From Indioceanicola profundi (GTDB lineage: Bacteria > Pseudomonadota > Alphaproteobacteria > Azospirillales > Azospirillaceae), in the NCBI RefSeq assembly GCF_003568845.1, contig NZ_CP030127.1, positions 589,501-653,500 of the forward strand: a stretch of DNA of 64,000 nucleotides, read 5' to 3'. Of the stretch, positions 1-8,469 are shown piece after piece (positions within the stretch are counted from its first letter, which is position 1; every line of letters starts with the position of its first letter). Position numbers and translations under genes: made by a program. A model generated the notes under the pieces. It did not search any database. It saw only the letters and a program-made list of their open reading frames with translations, and had not been told where the DNA came from.

Positions 1-181
1 CAGGAGGGACGGGGGCGTGCCGTTCTACGCAATCCTTAGGCCAGCCAGGGGCCATCCGCCCCATGCGCTCGGGTCTGCCATGCGGCCCCTGGCCCTGCTG
101 GACGATTGTCCTACATAAAGAAATGGGCTATTTGATTGGCAATACCACACGCCGCGGTGTGGAACAGTGTAGAGAGGGATT

Positions 182-955
182 ATGAGCGCGTTCGCCGAGG
201 AGAAGGTCATCTCCGTCCACCACTGGACCGACACGCTTTTCAGTTTCAAGCTGACCCGGGACCAGTCCTTGCGGTTCCTCAATGGCCAGTTCGCCATGAT
301 CGGGCTGCAGGTGGAGGGGAAGCCTCTGGTGCGCGCCTACTCCATGGCCAGCGCCAATTATGAGGACCATCTGGAGTTCTTCTCCATCAAGGTTCCGAAT
401 GGTCCCCTGACCTCCCGGCTGCAGCACATCAAGGTTGGCGACACAGTGCTGGTGGGGCGGAAGCCCACGGGCACGCTGCTGACGGACAATCTGCGCCCGG
501 GCCGCAACCTCTATCTCTTCTCCACCGGCACCGGCCTTGCCCCGTTCATGAGCCTGATCCGCGATCCGGAGATGTACGGCAAGTTCGACAAGGTCATCCT
601 GACCCACGGCGTCCGCTACAAGGCGGAGCTGGCCTATCAGGAGCTGATCACCCGCGAGCTGCCGGACAATGAATTCTTCGGCGATCTGGTCCGGGAGAAG
701 CTGGTCTACTACCCCACGGTAACGCGCGAACCGTTCAAGACCCAGGGCCGCCTCACCGACCTGATCCACACCGGCCGGATGGCTGCCGATCTGGGCCTGC
801 CCGATCTCGATCCCGAGCTGGACCGCGCCATGATCTGCGGCGGCCCGGACATGCTGGCCGATCTGAAGCAGATGCTGGAAGAGCGCGGCTTCAAGGAAGG
901 TTCCAGCAACGACCCGGCCGACTTCGTGGTCGAAAAGGCCTTTGTGGAGAAGTAA
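182..955 (+). CDS. fpr: Ferredoxin--NADP(+) reductase
   Basis: This 257-aa cytosolic flavoprotein should move electrons between NADPH and ferredoxin or flavodoxin. The FAD-binding motif RAYS is at residues 51-54, the pyridine-nucleotide loop STGTGLAPF at about 114-122, and a CGGPDML segment near 217. It ends in AFVEK, the short tail typical of bacterial subclass FPRs. A GAGAGGG ribosome site lies just before the ATG. Its length matches the family. It is monocistronic and converges on the chemosensory operon, so it is probably unrelated to it. The family call is secure; the physiological partner cannot be read from the sequence. Confidence 0.95.
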   Translation: MSAFAEEKVISVHHWTDTLFSFKLTRDQSLRFLNGQFAMIGLQVEGKPLVRAYSMASANYEDHLEFFSIKVPNGPLTSRLQHIKVGDTVLVGRKPTGTLLTDNLRPGRNLYLFSTGTGLAPFMSLIRDPEMYGKFDKVILTHGVRYKAELAYQELITRELPDNEFFGDLVREKLVYYPTVTREPFKTQGRLTDLIHTGRMAADLGLPDLDPELDRAMICGGPDMLADLKQMLEERGFKEGSSNDPADFVVEKAFVEK

Positions 956-973
956 GCCTCCACACATCGGAAA

Positions 974-997
974 GGCGTGGGGCGGCGCCCTCACGCC
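974..997. terminator. Hairpin between convergent fpr and chemosensory operon
   Basis: An inverted repeat pairs GGCGTG-GGGC with GCCC-T-CACGCC (one-base bulge, loop GGC). It overlaps the stop codon of the minus-strand kinase. Read on the minus strand it is followed by a short T run. It could end transcription from both sides. Confidence 0.5.
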
Positions 998-2904
998 GCG
1001 GGGGCGGCGCTCTCCGGGTCGGCCAGCCGCACATGTTCCGAGAGGGGCACGTTCATGGTGACGCGCAGCCCTTCGGGCCGGAAATCCTGTTTTGTCGATC
1101 CGCCTAGCTCATAAGCCAGGCCGGAGCGGATCAGGCGGGAGCCGAAACCGCTGCGGCTGGGCGGGCTCACCGGCGGACCGCCCGTTTCCCGCCAGGTGAT
1201 CAGCAGGCGTTCCTTTCCTTCCTCCGCCGCGGCGTCGATGGTCCAGGACAGGTCGACCCGCCCCTCGGGCGTCGAGAAGGCCCCGTACTTCGCGGCGTTG
1301 GTGGCCAGCTCGTGCACCGCCATGCCCAGGGCCAGGGCCGCCTTGGGACTCAGTTGCACCGGCGGACCGTCGAGACGCAGGTTGCCGCGCTGCTCATCCC
1401 GGTAGGGCGCAGCCTCGCTGGTCAGGAGCTGTGCCAGCTCGACCTCTCCCCAATGATGCCGCGCCAACAGGTTATGGGTATTGGACAGCGCCTGGAGCCT
1501 GCCGGAAAAGGCTGCCCAGAAGGCGTCGGTATCCTGCTGGTGGCGCTGGCGGGTCTGGGCGGCGATGGAATTGACAGTGGCCAGGGTGTTTTTCACCCGG
1601 TGGCTCAGCTCTGCCATCAGGATGGCTTGGCGCTGCTCGGCCCGCCGCCGCTCGGTGACGTCCACCATCTGCACCACCATGCCGCCTTGGCGCAGATGGG
1701 CCACCGACATGATCACCGGCACCTTGGTGCCGTCCACGCGGAACAGCTCGGCTTGCCCGTCGCGCAGGGCGGCGATGCCGTTCTCGCTCAGCCCGATGCT
1801 CTCTGCCAGCGGTTTCCCCTGCAACCTCTCCAGCCCGCAGCCCAGCAGCGTTTCCGCTGCCGGATTCATGAAGGTGGGCAGGCCGTCCTGGTCCACCATG
1901 AACAGGGCGGTGGAGACGCTTTCCGTAATGGTCCGCGTCACCGCCGCCTGATGTTCCAGCCGCGCATAGGCCTCCTGAAGCCGGTCATTGGCCTCCCGCA
2001 GTTCGTCGGCCAGGGCAGCCCGCGCCTCCGCCTCCGCCCGCTCGGCGCGGAGTTGCAGGGATTCGCGCTCGCGGGACAGATAGTCGTCCAGGATGCGGCG
2101 GTTCTGCTCCGCCAGGAAACGGCGGCGCAAGGTGGCCCGCAGGCGGGCGCGCAGCACGGCATAGTCCGGCTGCGGCTCGATACAGTCATCCAGCCCCAGC
2201 TCCAGTGCGGTACGGATACGACTGGCGGATTCCGCCCCGCGCAGCAGCAGGAGCAGCGCCGGCCCGCCCACGGCGACGGACTGCAACTCCAAGGAGGTGT
2301 CCATCCCGTCGCCATCAGTGAGCCGTTCCGCCACGATGATGCAGTCGAAGGCCCGCTCCGGCGCGCGGCGCATGGCGCTGGCTGCATCCGGCACATGCTC
2401 CACCCGACAGCCCTCTTCCCGCAGAACCTGATCAAGGTCTTCGGCCCGTTCCGCCGGGGCGCCGACCACCAGCACCTCCGCCTTGCGGAAGGCGGCGCGG
2501 GGCAGGGCCATGCTGCTGTCCGGGTCGCGGTCGGTGTGGCGGAGCTGGTTGCGGACCCGCAGCAGAATCATGCTGTCCTGCGCGGATTTCGGCAGGAAGT
2601 CGTCGGCCCCGCTCTCAAGCCCGGCCTGCTGCGCCGCCGGCGATTCATCCGCCGTGAGCACGATGATCGGCATGGAGAAGGTGCCGACATTCAGGCGAAT
2701 CTGCCGGCACAGCTCGTCGCCCCGCATGTCCGGCAGGTGATAATCCAGAATCATCAGATCGGGGAGGGAGCGGTTCAGCTCGTCCAATGCATGGGCGGCG
2801 GAACTGGCGATACTCACCGCAAATCCGGCGCGATCGAACATGTCCTCCAGGCGCAGGGCCTGCGTAAGGCTGTCTTCGACGAGCAGGATGCGTTGCTTGC
2901 GCAT
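991..2904 (-). CDS. REC-REC-PAS-HWE histidine kinase (CheS3-like)
   Basis: This 637-aa cytoplasmic kinase is the last gene of the chemosensory operon. REC1 (residues 1-122) is complete, with LLVEDS and the phospho-acceptor in MILDYHLPD (D54). A second receiver fold (about 142-262) lacks the acceptor: the equivalent strand reads CIIVAERLTDGDG. A coiled coil follows, then a PAS domain (about 320-425), then a HisKA_2/HWE dimerisation helix with ELSHRVKNTLA and an ATPase domain with ELATNAAKYGAF. Its start overlaps the cheB stop (ATGA). The operon position suggests CheA phosphorylates REC1 and tunes this kinase, as I recall for CheS3 in the R. centenum che3 pathway. There is no transmembrane segment and no DNA-binding or GGDEF output domain. 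Confidence 0.85.
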   Translation of the reverse strand: MRKQRILLVEDSLTQALRLEDMFDRAGFAVSIASSAAHALDELNRSLPDLMILDYHLPDMRGDELCRQIRLNVGTFSMPIIVLTADESPAAQQAGLESGADDFLPKSAQDSMILLRVRNQLRHTDRDPDSSMALPRAAFRKAEVLVVGAPAERAEDLDQVLREEGCRVEHVPDAASAMRRAPERAFDCIIVAERLTDGDGMDTSLELQSVAVGGPALLLLLRGAESASRIRTALELGLDDCIEPQPDYAVLRARLRATLRRRFLAEQNRRILDDYLSRERESLQLRAERAEAEARAALADELREANDRLQEAYARLEHQAAVTRTITESVSTALFMVDQDGLPTFMNPAAETLLGCGLERLQGKPLAESIGLSENGIAALRDGQAELFRVDGTKVPVIMSVAHLRQGGMVVQMVDVTERRRAEQRQAILMAELSHRVKNTLATVNSIAAQTRQRHQQDTDAFWAAFSGRLQALSNTHNLLARHHWGEVELAQLLTSEAAPYRDEQRGNLRLDGPPVQLSPKAALALGMAVHELATNAAKYGAFSTPEGRVDLSWTIDAAAEEGKERLLITWRETGGPPVSPPSRSGFGSRLIRSGLAYELGGSTKQDFRPEGLRVTMNVPLSEHVRLADPESAAPAA

Positions 2905-3998
2905 CAGAATGAACCCTCCTGCCGGATGCCGGCGAGGATGCGCAGGCGCGGCGCGATCAAGTGTAGCGGCAGGGTCGTACGCACCGCACCAAGTTTCGCC
3001 GCCGCGGCCGGCATGCCATAGACAACGGCCGTGCTCTCATCCTCTGCAATGGTCTGCGCGCCGACACGGTACAGCTCCAGCATGCCGTCGGCGCCGTCGC
3101 TGCCCATGCCGGTCAGCACGACGCCGATCGCCCGCGGCCCGAGATCGGCTGCCATACTCTTCAGCAGCAGCGTGCCGGAAGGGCGCTGCCCGCCCACGGG
3201 CGGAGACTTGTCCAGCCTGAGACGACCGCCCGAGAGGGCGAGATGATGCTCGACGGGCGCGACATAGACGCAGCCGCGCTGCGGCGCCTCTCCATCCGCG
3301 GCGATGCGCACCTGGTAAGGCGTGGAGGAACTCAGCCAGTCGGTAAATCCAGCCAGGAAGCTGCCCACGATATGCTGCACCAGAAGGATGGGCAGCGGAT
3401 AATCCGCCCCAAGCCCGTTCAAGAGCGTGACCAGCGCGCTAGGGCCGCCGGTTGAGGCGACAATGCCGAGGGCAGCGTAGCTCTCGGGCACGTTCGGTGC
3501 CGTCCGGGGAGCCGCCTGCGGCGCGGCAGACAAGCTTCTGGCAGCCCCGTCCAGGGCAAAGGCCAGGTCCCGCCGCATGCTCTGCCGCACCACCTTGATC
3601 TTGCTCATGCGAACCAGTTGATCGCAGAGCCGCTTGGCAAGTACGGCATAGTCGGCGTGGCTCAACCCCTGCGGCTTCTCCACCACGGCAAGGGCTCCGG
3701 CGCGGAGCGCATCCATGGCCAGATGCCCGTCCTCCGAATTCACCCCGGCGGCGACGACCACGATGGGCGTGGGCCTGCGGCGCATCACCTCCAGCGTCGC
3801 ATCCAGCCCGTTCATGCCCGGCAGGCGGATGTCGAGCGAGATCACGTCGGGCTGCACACGTTCCAGCCGGTCCAGCATCTCCTCGGCCGAGGCTACCGTC
3901 TCCACCACCGTGAGTCGGGCGTCCCTGCCGATGGCATGCTGGAGCAGCAGGCTGACGGTAGGAGAGTCCTCGACGATCAGAACACGGATGGGCGTCAT
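2904..3998 (-). CDS. cheB: Chemotaxis protein-glutamate methylesterase CheB
   Basis: This 364-aa two-domain protein has an N-terminal receiver (IRVLIVEDS; acceptor Asp in ISLDIRLPGMNG). The C-terminal methylesterase carries the catalytic triad pieces in order: Ser in ASTGGP, His in LVQHI, and Asp in GMGSDGADG. It removes methyl groups from receptor glutamates and deamidates glutamines, opposing CheR. The start overlaps the cheA stop by ATGA and its stop overlaps the kinase start, so the genes are translationally coupled. In Wsp-type systems this CheB is the adaptation switch. Confidence 0.95.
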   Translation of the reverse strand: MTPIRVLIVEDSPTVSLLLQHAIGRDARLTVVETVASAEEMLDRLERVQPDVISLDIRLPGMNGLDATLEVMRRRPTPIVVVAAGVNSEDGHLAMDALRAGALAVVEKPQGLSHADYAVLAKRLCDQLVRMSKIKVVRQSMRRDLAFALDGAARSLSAAPQAAPRTAPNVPESYAALGIVASTGGPSALVTLLNGLGADYPLPILLVQHIVGSFLAGFTDWLSSSTPYQVRIAADGEAPQRGCVYVAPVEHHLALSGGRLRLDKSPPVGGQRPSGTLLLKSMAADLGPRAIGVVLTGMGSDGADGMLELYRVGAQTIAEDESTAVVYGMPAAAAKLGAVRTTLPLHLIAPRLRILAGIRQEGSF

Positions 3999-6181
3999 AT
4001 CAGCTGCCTGATGGTGGCCAGCAGCTCGGCCTGTTCAAAACGCTGCTTGACGATGTAGGCATCCGCCCCGAGAGCCAGCCCGCGTTGACGGTCCTCCCGC
4101 TTCGCCAGTGAAGTCACAAGAATAACCGGCGTGGACGATAGTTCCGGGTCCTGCTTCATGGTCTCGACCAGACCGAACCCATCGAGATGGGGCATCTGGA
4201 CGTCCGCGATGACCAGATCGATCCGGTCCGACCGCAGGCGTTGCAGCGCCTGCATGCCATCCACCGCCAGCAGCACCTGATAGCCATGCGCCTCCAGGAT
4301 GCTCTTCTCCAGCGTGCGGGTGGTCAGGCTGTCATCCACCACCAGCACCACGGGCGTGCGCGGCGTCTCCGGCCGCTCGACGAGGGTAATGCCCGTACGT
4401 CGGTCGGCGCCAAGCAACGCATAGGGATTCAGAACCAAGGCCACCCGTCCATCATCCAGAACCATGCCGCCGGACACGGCCCCATCGGTCGGCAGCGGAT
4501 GGCCCAGATCCCGGACCAGCCCCTGACGCAATCCGACGAATCCGTCGCAGGCGAAGGCGGCCCGGCCGCTCTCGGCGCGCACCACCAGGATGAAAACACT
4601 CGACCGGCTGGTTTGGACCTGCGCCCCAGGCATTCCGAGTACGCTAGCCAGACTGGATAGGGGTAGGACCTCTCCATCCAGTCGGACCACCGGGCGCCCC
4701 TCCAGCATCTCGATGGCCGAGGGGCGGATCCGGTGCAGGCGGGCGACGCCGTCGGCAGGAATGCCGAAGATCTGGTCCTTGACCATGGCGAGCAGCACGG
4801 TCTGGGCGAAGCCCGAGACGGGCACGGTGATGCGGAACTCCGCCCCGCCTTCTGGCCGGTTCTGTGCGCGGACCGCTCCGCCCAGGCGCAGGGCCGCCTC
4901 CCACACCACCGACAGGCCCATGCCGCGCCCGGCCATGTCGCTCACCTCCGCCCGGGTGGTGAAGCCTGGGCGGAAGATCAGGCGCAGAAGCTCCTCTTCC
5001 TGGATCGTATCGCTGCGCCCGGAAAGAAGGCCCCGGCGCTCCGCCGCGGCGCGTACAGCCCGCAGGTCGAAGCCGCGGCCGTCATCCGCGACGCAGACCT
5101 CCAGCCGGCCGGCCACCATGCGGAATGTCAGGGACAGATGGCCTGCTTCCGGCTTGCCCTTGGCCCGCCGCTCCGCCGCGGATTCGATGCCGTGGGACAA
5201 TGCGTTGCGCAGCAGATGCAGCACCGGGTCCTTCAGCCGTTGCAGCACCAGCCGGTCGGCACGCAGCCCCAGCCCCTCAACCGTGATCTCCGCCTGCACG
5301 CCCAGGTCGGAGGCAGTGGAGCGGACCAGGCTGCGCGTGGTGCCGAACACGGCCTCCACCTGCACCATGCGGGCATCGGCCAGATCGTCGCGCAGGCCGC
5401 CGCCCAGCTGGCGGGCCGTCTGGGCGGACTGCACGCCCGAACGGCGCAGGGTGCGACCAGCCGCGGTCAGGCTGCGCAGACGGCGGTCCAGGCGTTCCGC
5501 CACGGCCGTACCCGCCCCATGGCTGCTCAGGATGCGCCGCAGTTCCCGCCAATCCTCCTCGATGGCGCGCAGCCCATCGGCCATGGCGCCGACCTGCCGC
5601 GCCGAATCCTCCCAGCGCTTGGATTCCGTCAGCAGTTCGCCGGTGGTCTCAAGGATGCGGTCCAGCCGGACCGCTTCCATGCGCAGGGTCCCGGCCGCAC
5701 TGTCCGCAGGTGCGGGGCCGGGAACCGGCGGGGTGGGGAGATTGGGCCTAGACAGCTTGACCGGGGCGCCGACCGGGAGGGATGACCGGCGCGGCGGTGC
5801 CGCGCCCAGATACCGGTCCAGTTCGGCCAGCATGGGCGCAGGATCGACGGGCGGCGCTTCTCCCGTCAAGCTGCTGGCCACGTCCTCCACCATGTCCAGG
5901 GCGGCGCGGGCGAGTTGGATCGCCTCCGCCCCGAGCGGCGTCTGCTGTTGACGTGCCCGGTCCAGCAGGGTCTCCAGCCGGTCCGCCAGTTGCTCCGCCG
6001 GCGCAAGGCCGACAGCCCGTGCCGCCCCCTTGAGGCTGTGTGCCTGCCGGAACGCCTCCTCCAGCGCGGCAGGCGCAGGCGCGGCCTCGACCGCGGCGTC
6101 CAGGAAAACCCGGATGCCGGCAAGATAGTCACGATGCTCGATCTGGAAGGCCTGGATCAGCCTTGCCTGGATGTCGCTCAC
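3995..6181 (-). CDS. cheA: Hybrid chemotaxis histidine kinase CheA-REC
   Basis: This 728-aa kinase takes signal from the MCP. The HPt domain has phospho-acceptor H48 in AHSLKGAARAVG. A proline-rich linker (about 130-165) is followed by the dimerisation region and the ATPase domain (NALSHGIES; DDGRGFDL; GRGMGLSVV). A CheW-like domain comes next, and the last 120 residues are a receiver (LVVDDS; acceptor in LVIADVQMPHLDG). A CheA with its own receiver marks Wsp/ACF-type or che3-type pathways rather than a classical flagellar motor switch pathway. It overlaps the MCP stop (ATGA). Likely targets are the operon's own single-domain regulator, CheB, and REC1 of the last kinase. Confidence 0.95.
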   Translation of the reverse strand: MSDIQARLIQAFQIEHRDYLAGIRVFLDAAVEAAPAPAALEEAFRQAHSLKGAARAVGLAPAEQLADRLETLLDRARQQQTPLGAEAIQLARAALDMVEDVASSLTGEAPPVDPAPMLAELDRYLGAAPPRRSSLPVGAPVKLSRPNLPTPPVPGPAPADSAAGTLRMEAVRLDRILETTGELLTESKRWEDSARQVGAMADGLRAIEEDWRELRRILSSHGAGTAVAERLDRRLRSLTAAGRTLRRSGVQSAQTARQLGGGLRDDLADARMVQVEAVFGTTRSLVRSTASDLGVQAEITVEGLGLRADRLVLQRLKDPVLHLLRNALSHGIESAAERRAKGKPEAGHLSLTFRMVAGRLEVCVADDGRGFDLRAVRAAAERRGLLSGRSDTIQEEELLRLIFRPGFTTRAEVSDMAGRGMGLSVVWEAALRLGGAVRAQNRPEGGAEFRITVPVSGFAQTVLLAMVKDQIFGIPADGVARLHRIRPSAIEMLEGRPVVRLDGEVLPLSSLASVLGMPGAQVQTSRSSVFILVVRAESGRAAFACDGFVGLRQGLVRDLGHPLPTDGAVSGGMVLDDGRVALVLNPYALLGADRRTGITLVERPETPRTPVVLVVDDSLTTRTLEKSILEAHGYQVLLAVDGMQALQRLRSDRIDLVIADVQMPHLDGFGLVETMKQDPELSSTPVILVTSLAKREDRQRGLALGADAYIVKQRFEQAELLATIRQLI

Positions 6182-7821
6182 AGCCGGTACTTCTCGAACA
6201 GTCTGGTCAGGGTCTCGCCCATCTGGTTGAGGTCGGTGGACGCCTTGGCGAGCTGATCCGTACTGGACGCGGTCTGCACGCTGGCCTGACGGATCTGCTG
6301 GAGACCCTGCGCGATCTGCTCCACGCCGATGCGCTGCTGACCGGTGGCGCCGACCACCTGCTGGAAGGAGCCGCTGTTCTCCTGGATGTTTTCGGCCATG
6401 CGATGGATCGCCTCTTCGGAGGCGAGCGCCTTCTCGCGGCCGACGGTGACGCGCTTCAGGGCCTCTTCGGTCAGCATGACCGAGGCGCTGATGTTCTTCT
6501 GCGTCTGTTCCAGGATGCTGCGGACCTGCTTGGTCGCGTCCTTCGCCTGGTCGGCCAGGGCCTTGATCTCATTGGCGACCACTGCGAAGCGCCGGCCCTG
6601 GTCGCCGGCATCCGCAGCCTCGATGGCGGCGTTCAGGGCGACCAGGTTCGTCTGCTCGGAAATCTCGTTCACCGTGGCGATGATTTCGCCGATGGCCTGG
6701 GTGCGCTCCGACAGGGCCACGATGGTTTCGGCAACGCTTTCCGTCTGGGCGCGAATGGATTCCATGGCGCTGGCGGCATCGCGCACCGTCAGCAGACCGG
6801 ACTGGCCCGTGGCGGCCATGTCCTCTGCGGCGCCGCCCACCTGACGTGCGAGCTCGGAGACCTGCTGCGAGGACTGTCCGATCTCCTCCACCGTGGAGGT
6901 GATCTCCTGCACTGCCGCAGCCTGCTGGCGCGTACTGGCCGCCTGCTCCTGGATGGACGCGGAGATCTGGGCCACGGCCGCGGCCAGTCGCTCCGCCGTG
7001 GAGCGGGTCTCCTGCGTGATGGACTGGAGGGAGGACAGCATCTGGTTGAAGGTCAGGCTCAACAGACCCAGCTCGTCGGCGGAGATCACCGGCAGCGGCG
7101 GCTGGCGGAGGTTCCCCTCGATGATCCCGCGCGCCATGGCGACGCAGTTCTGCAGCGGGCCGACGATGCTGCGCGCGGCCAGCCACGCCACGATGGCCCC
7201 GATCACGATGGCGATGGCGCCGATCACCGCCTGCGCCACAACGGCCTGCTGGACCCGCTGCTGCGACAGGACGATGAATTGTTTGGCCGACGCATCGGCG
7301 GCATTCGTCGCAGCGACGCGCAGTTCATCAAGCTCGGCCAGGACGCGCAGATCGCTGTAGTCCTGGTTCTGCGTGGCAGTCAGCGCCTGCAGGCGGGATG
7401 CCAGCCGGTCAATGGCGAGCGCCTGCTCCTCCAGCGTCCTGGCCAGCGCAGGATGCGGCTTCGGCATGTCCACGGTCGCCCCCGTCACGGCGTCGACCAG
7501 GGCAGGACCGCCGTTCCGCAAGGATTGTAGGTTCCGTTCCAGGAGGCGCAGGCGCTGGGGCACGTCGACGGGCGCTCCCATCATGCCCGTCAGGGAGTCG
7601 ATGTAGAAATTCTGGATCAGGTAGCGCTGTCGCCCCATCGCTTCCGCCTGAGCGGCGTCGCTCTTCTGCTCCTGCAGAATGATGATGGATGAGGCCAGCA
7701 GGACCAGGATCGCGGTGGTGAAGACAGCGGCGACAAGGAACAGCTTCATGCCGACCTTCATACTCCGCCACGGCCCGAACGAGCCCGGCATGCGGGCGTA
7801 GGTAGAGGTCAGGTCGGTCAT
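6178..7821 (-). CDS. Methyl-accepting chemotaxis protein (receptor)
   Basis: This 547-aa inner-membrane receptor has a membrane segment near residues 26-50, a periplasmic helical bundle of about 140 residues, a second membrane segment (about 190-212), HAMP, and a long cytoplasmic signalling coil. The hairpin tip EISEQTNLVALNAAIEAA is strongly conserved. The periplasmic part has no recognisable ligand pocket; it resembles four-helix-bundle sensors. It ends LFEKYRL with no CheR/CheB-tethering pentapeptide. It lies between cheW and cheA in the operon and is presumably their dedicated receptor. Confidence 0.93.
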   Translation of the reverse strand: MTDLTSTYARMPGSFGPWRSMKVGMKLFLVAAVFTTAILVLLASSIIILQEQKSDAAQAEAMGRQRYLIQNFYIDSLTGMMGAPVDVPQRLRLLERNLQSLRNGGPALVDAVTGATVDMPKPHPALARTLEEQALAIDRLASRLQALTATQNQDYSDLRVLAELDELRVAATNAADASAKQFIVLSQQRVQQAVVAQAVIGAIAIVIGAIVAWLAARSIVGPLQNCVAMARGIIEGNLRQPPLPVISADELGLLSLTFNQMLSSLQSITQETRSTAERLAAAVAQISASIQEQAASTRQQAAAVQEITSTVEEIGQSSQQVSELARQVGGAAEDMAATGQSGLLTVRDAASAMESIRAQTESVAETIVALSERTQAIGEIIATVNEISEQTNLVALNAAIEAADAGDQGRRFAVVANEIKALADQAKDATKQVRSILEQTQKNISASVMLTEEALKRVTVGREKALASEEAIHRMAENIQENSGSFQQVVGATGQQRIGVEQIAQGLQQIRQASVQTASSTDQLAKASTDLNQMGETLTRLFEKYRL

Positions 7822-7881
7822 CTGCGTTGCCTCGAGAAGTCTGGACGTTTTGGTCTTGGAACTGGTTCTGGCAGCGGCGGG

Positions 7882-8469
7882 TCAGCCGGTTTCTCTGATT
7901 TCCCGCTCCAGCGGACCGCCGAGGCCGGTCAGCCGTCCAGGATCGATCAGGATGAGCCCGTCGGGCGCGATCCCCTCGACGAAGGAGCGGTGCTGCGGCT
8001 CCTGATCGGGCGCGGAACCGGGAGTGACGAGCGCGCCGGTATCGATATGTGAAACCTCGCCCAGGGACTCTATCCGCAGGCCATAAATCCCGCCGGGGCA
8101 GCGCGCCAGCAGCACATAGGCCGGTGCGTCGGCGGCCGGGGCGGGATGCCCTAGAAGGTAGTGCATGTCGACCACGGGCAGGGGATTTCCGCGCCGGGCC
8201 GCGACCCCAAGCAATGCCAGCGGCCAGCCCGGCACCGGCGACCAGCGGTGCAGCGGCATCACTTCGGCAAGACCGGTCAGGCGCACGGCGATCCGGGACG
8301 GGCCCACCATGGCGCTCAGCACGCCGGTTCCGCGCAGTCCGGCTTCCTCCAGAGGGCGGGCCAGCCGGGCGGCGCGACGCCGGAACAGGGCTTCCAGCGC
8401 GTGCCGGTCGGCGCCTTCCAGGGCGTCGGCCGCGTTCTCCGCGGCAAGTGTGGTTAGGTTTCCGGTCAT
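7882..8469 (-). CDS. cheW: CheW-domain adaptor
   Basis: This 195-aa CheW-like adaptor should bridge the MCP tip and CheA. A helical N-terminal extension of about 45 residues precedes the beta-barrel fold, where PLALLGVAARRGNPLPVVDM is the characteristic segment. Its start overlaps the cheR stop (ATGA). It is one of two CheW-type proteins in the operon, as in Wsp (WspB/WspD) and che3-type clusters. It is divergent enough that I rest the call on fold signatures plus context. Confidence 0.85.
   Translation of the reverse strand: MTGNLTTLAAENAADALEGADRHALEALFRRRAARLARPLEEAGLRGTGVLSAMVGPSRIAVRLTGLAEVMPLHRWSPVPGWPLALLGVAARRGNPLPVVDMHYLLGHPAPAADAPAYVLLARCPGGIYGLRIESLGEVSHIDTGALVTPGSAPDQEPQHRSFVEGIAPDGLILIDPGRLTGLGGPLEREIRETG

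Noticed and set aside
1312-3021. Long plus-strand frame of 569 codons
   Set aside because: It lies antisense to the REC-REC-PAS-HWE kinase, is rich in Gln/His/Arg and has no family signature; a shadow of high-GC coding DNA.
4590-5951. Long plus-strand frame opposite cheA
   Set aside because: Arg/Ser-rich translation with no motif; cheA on the other strand is complete and recognisable.
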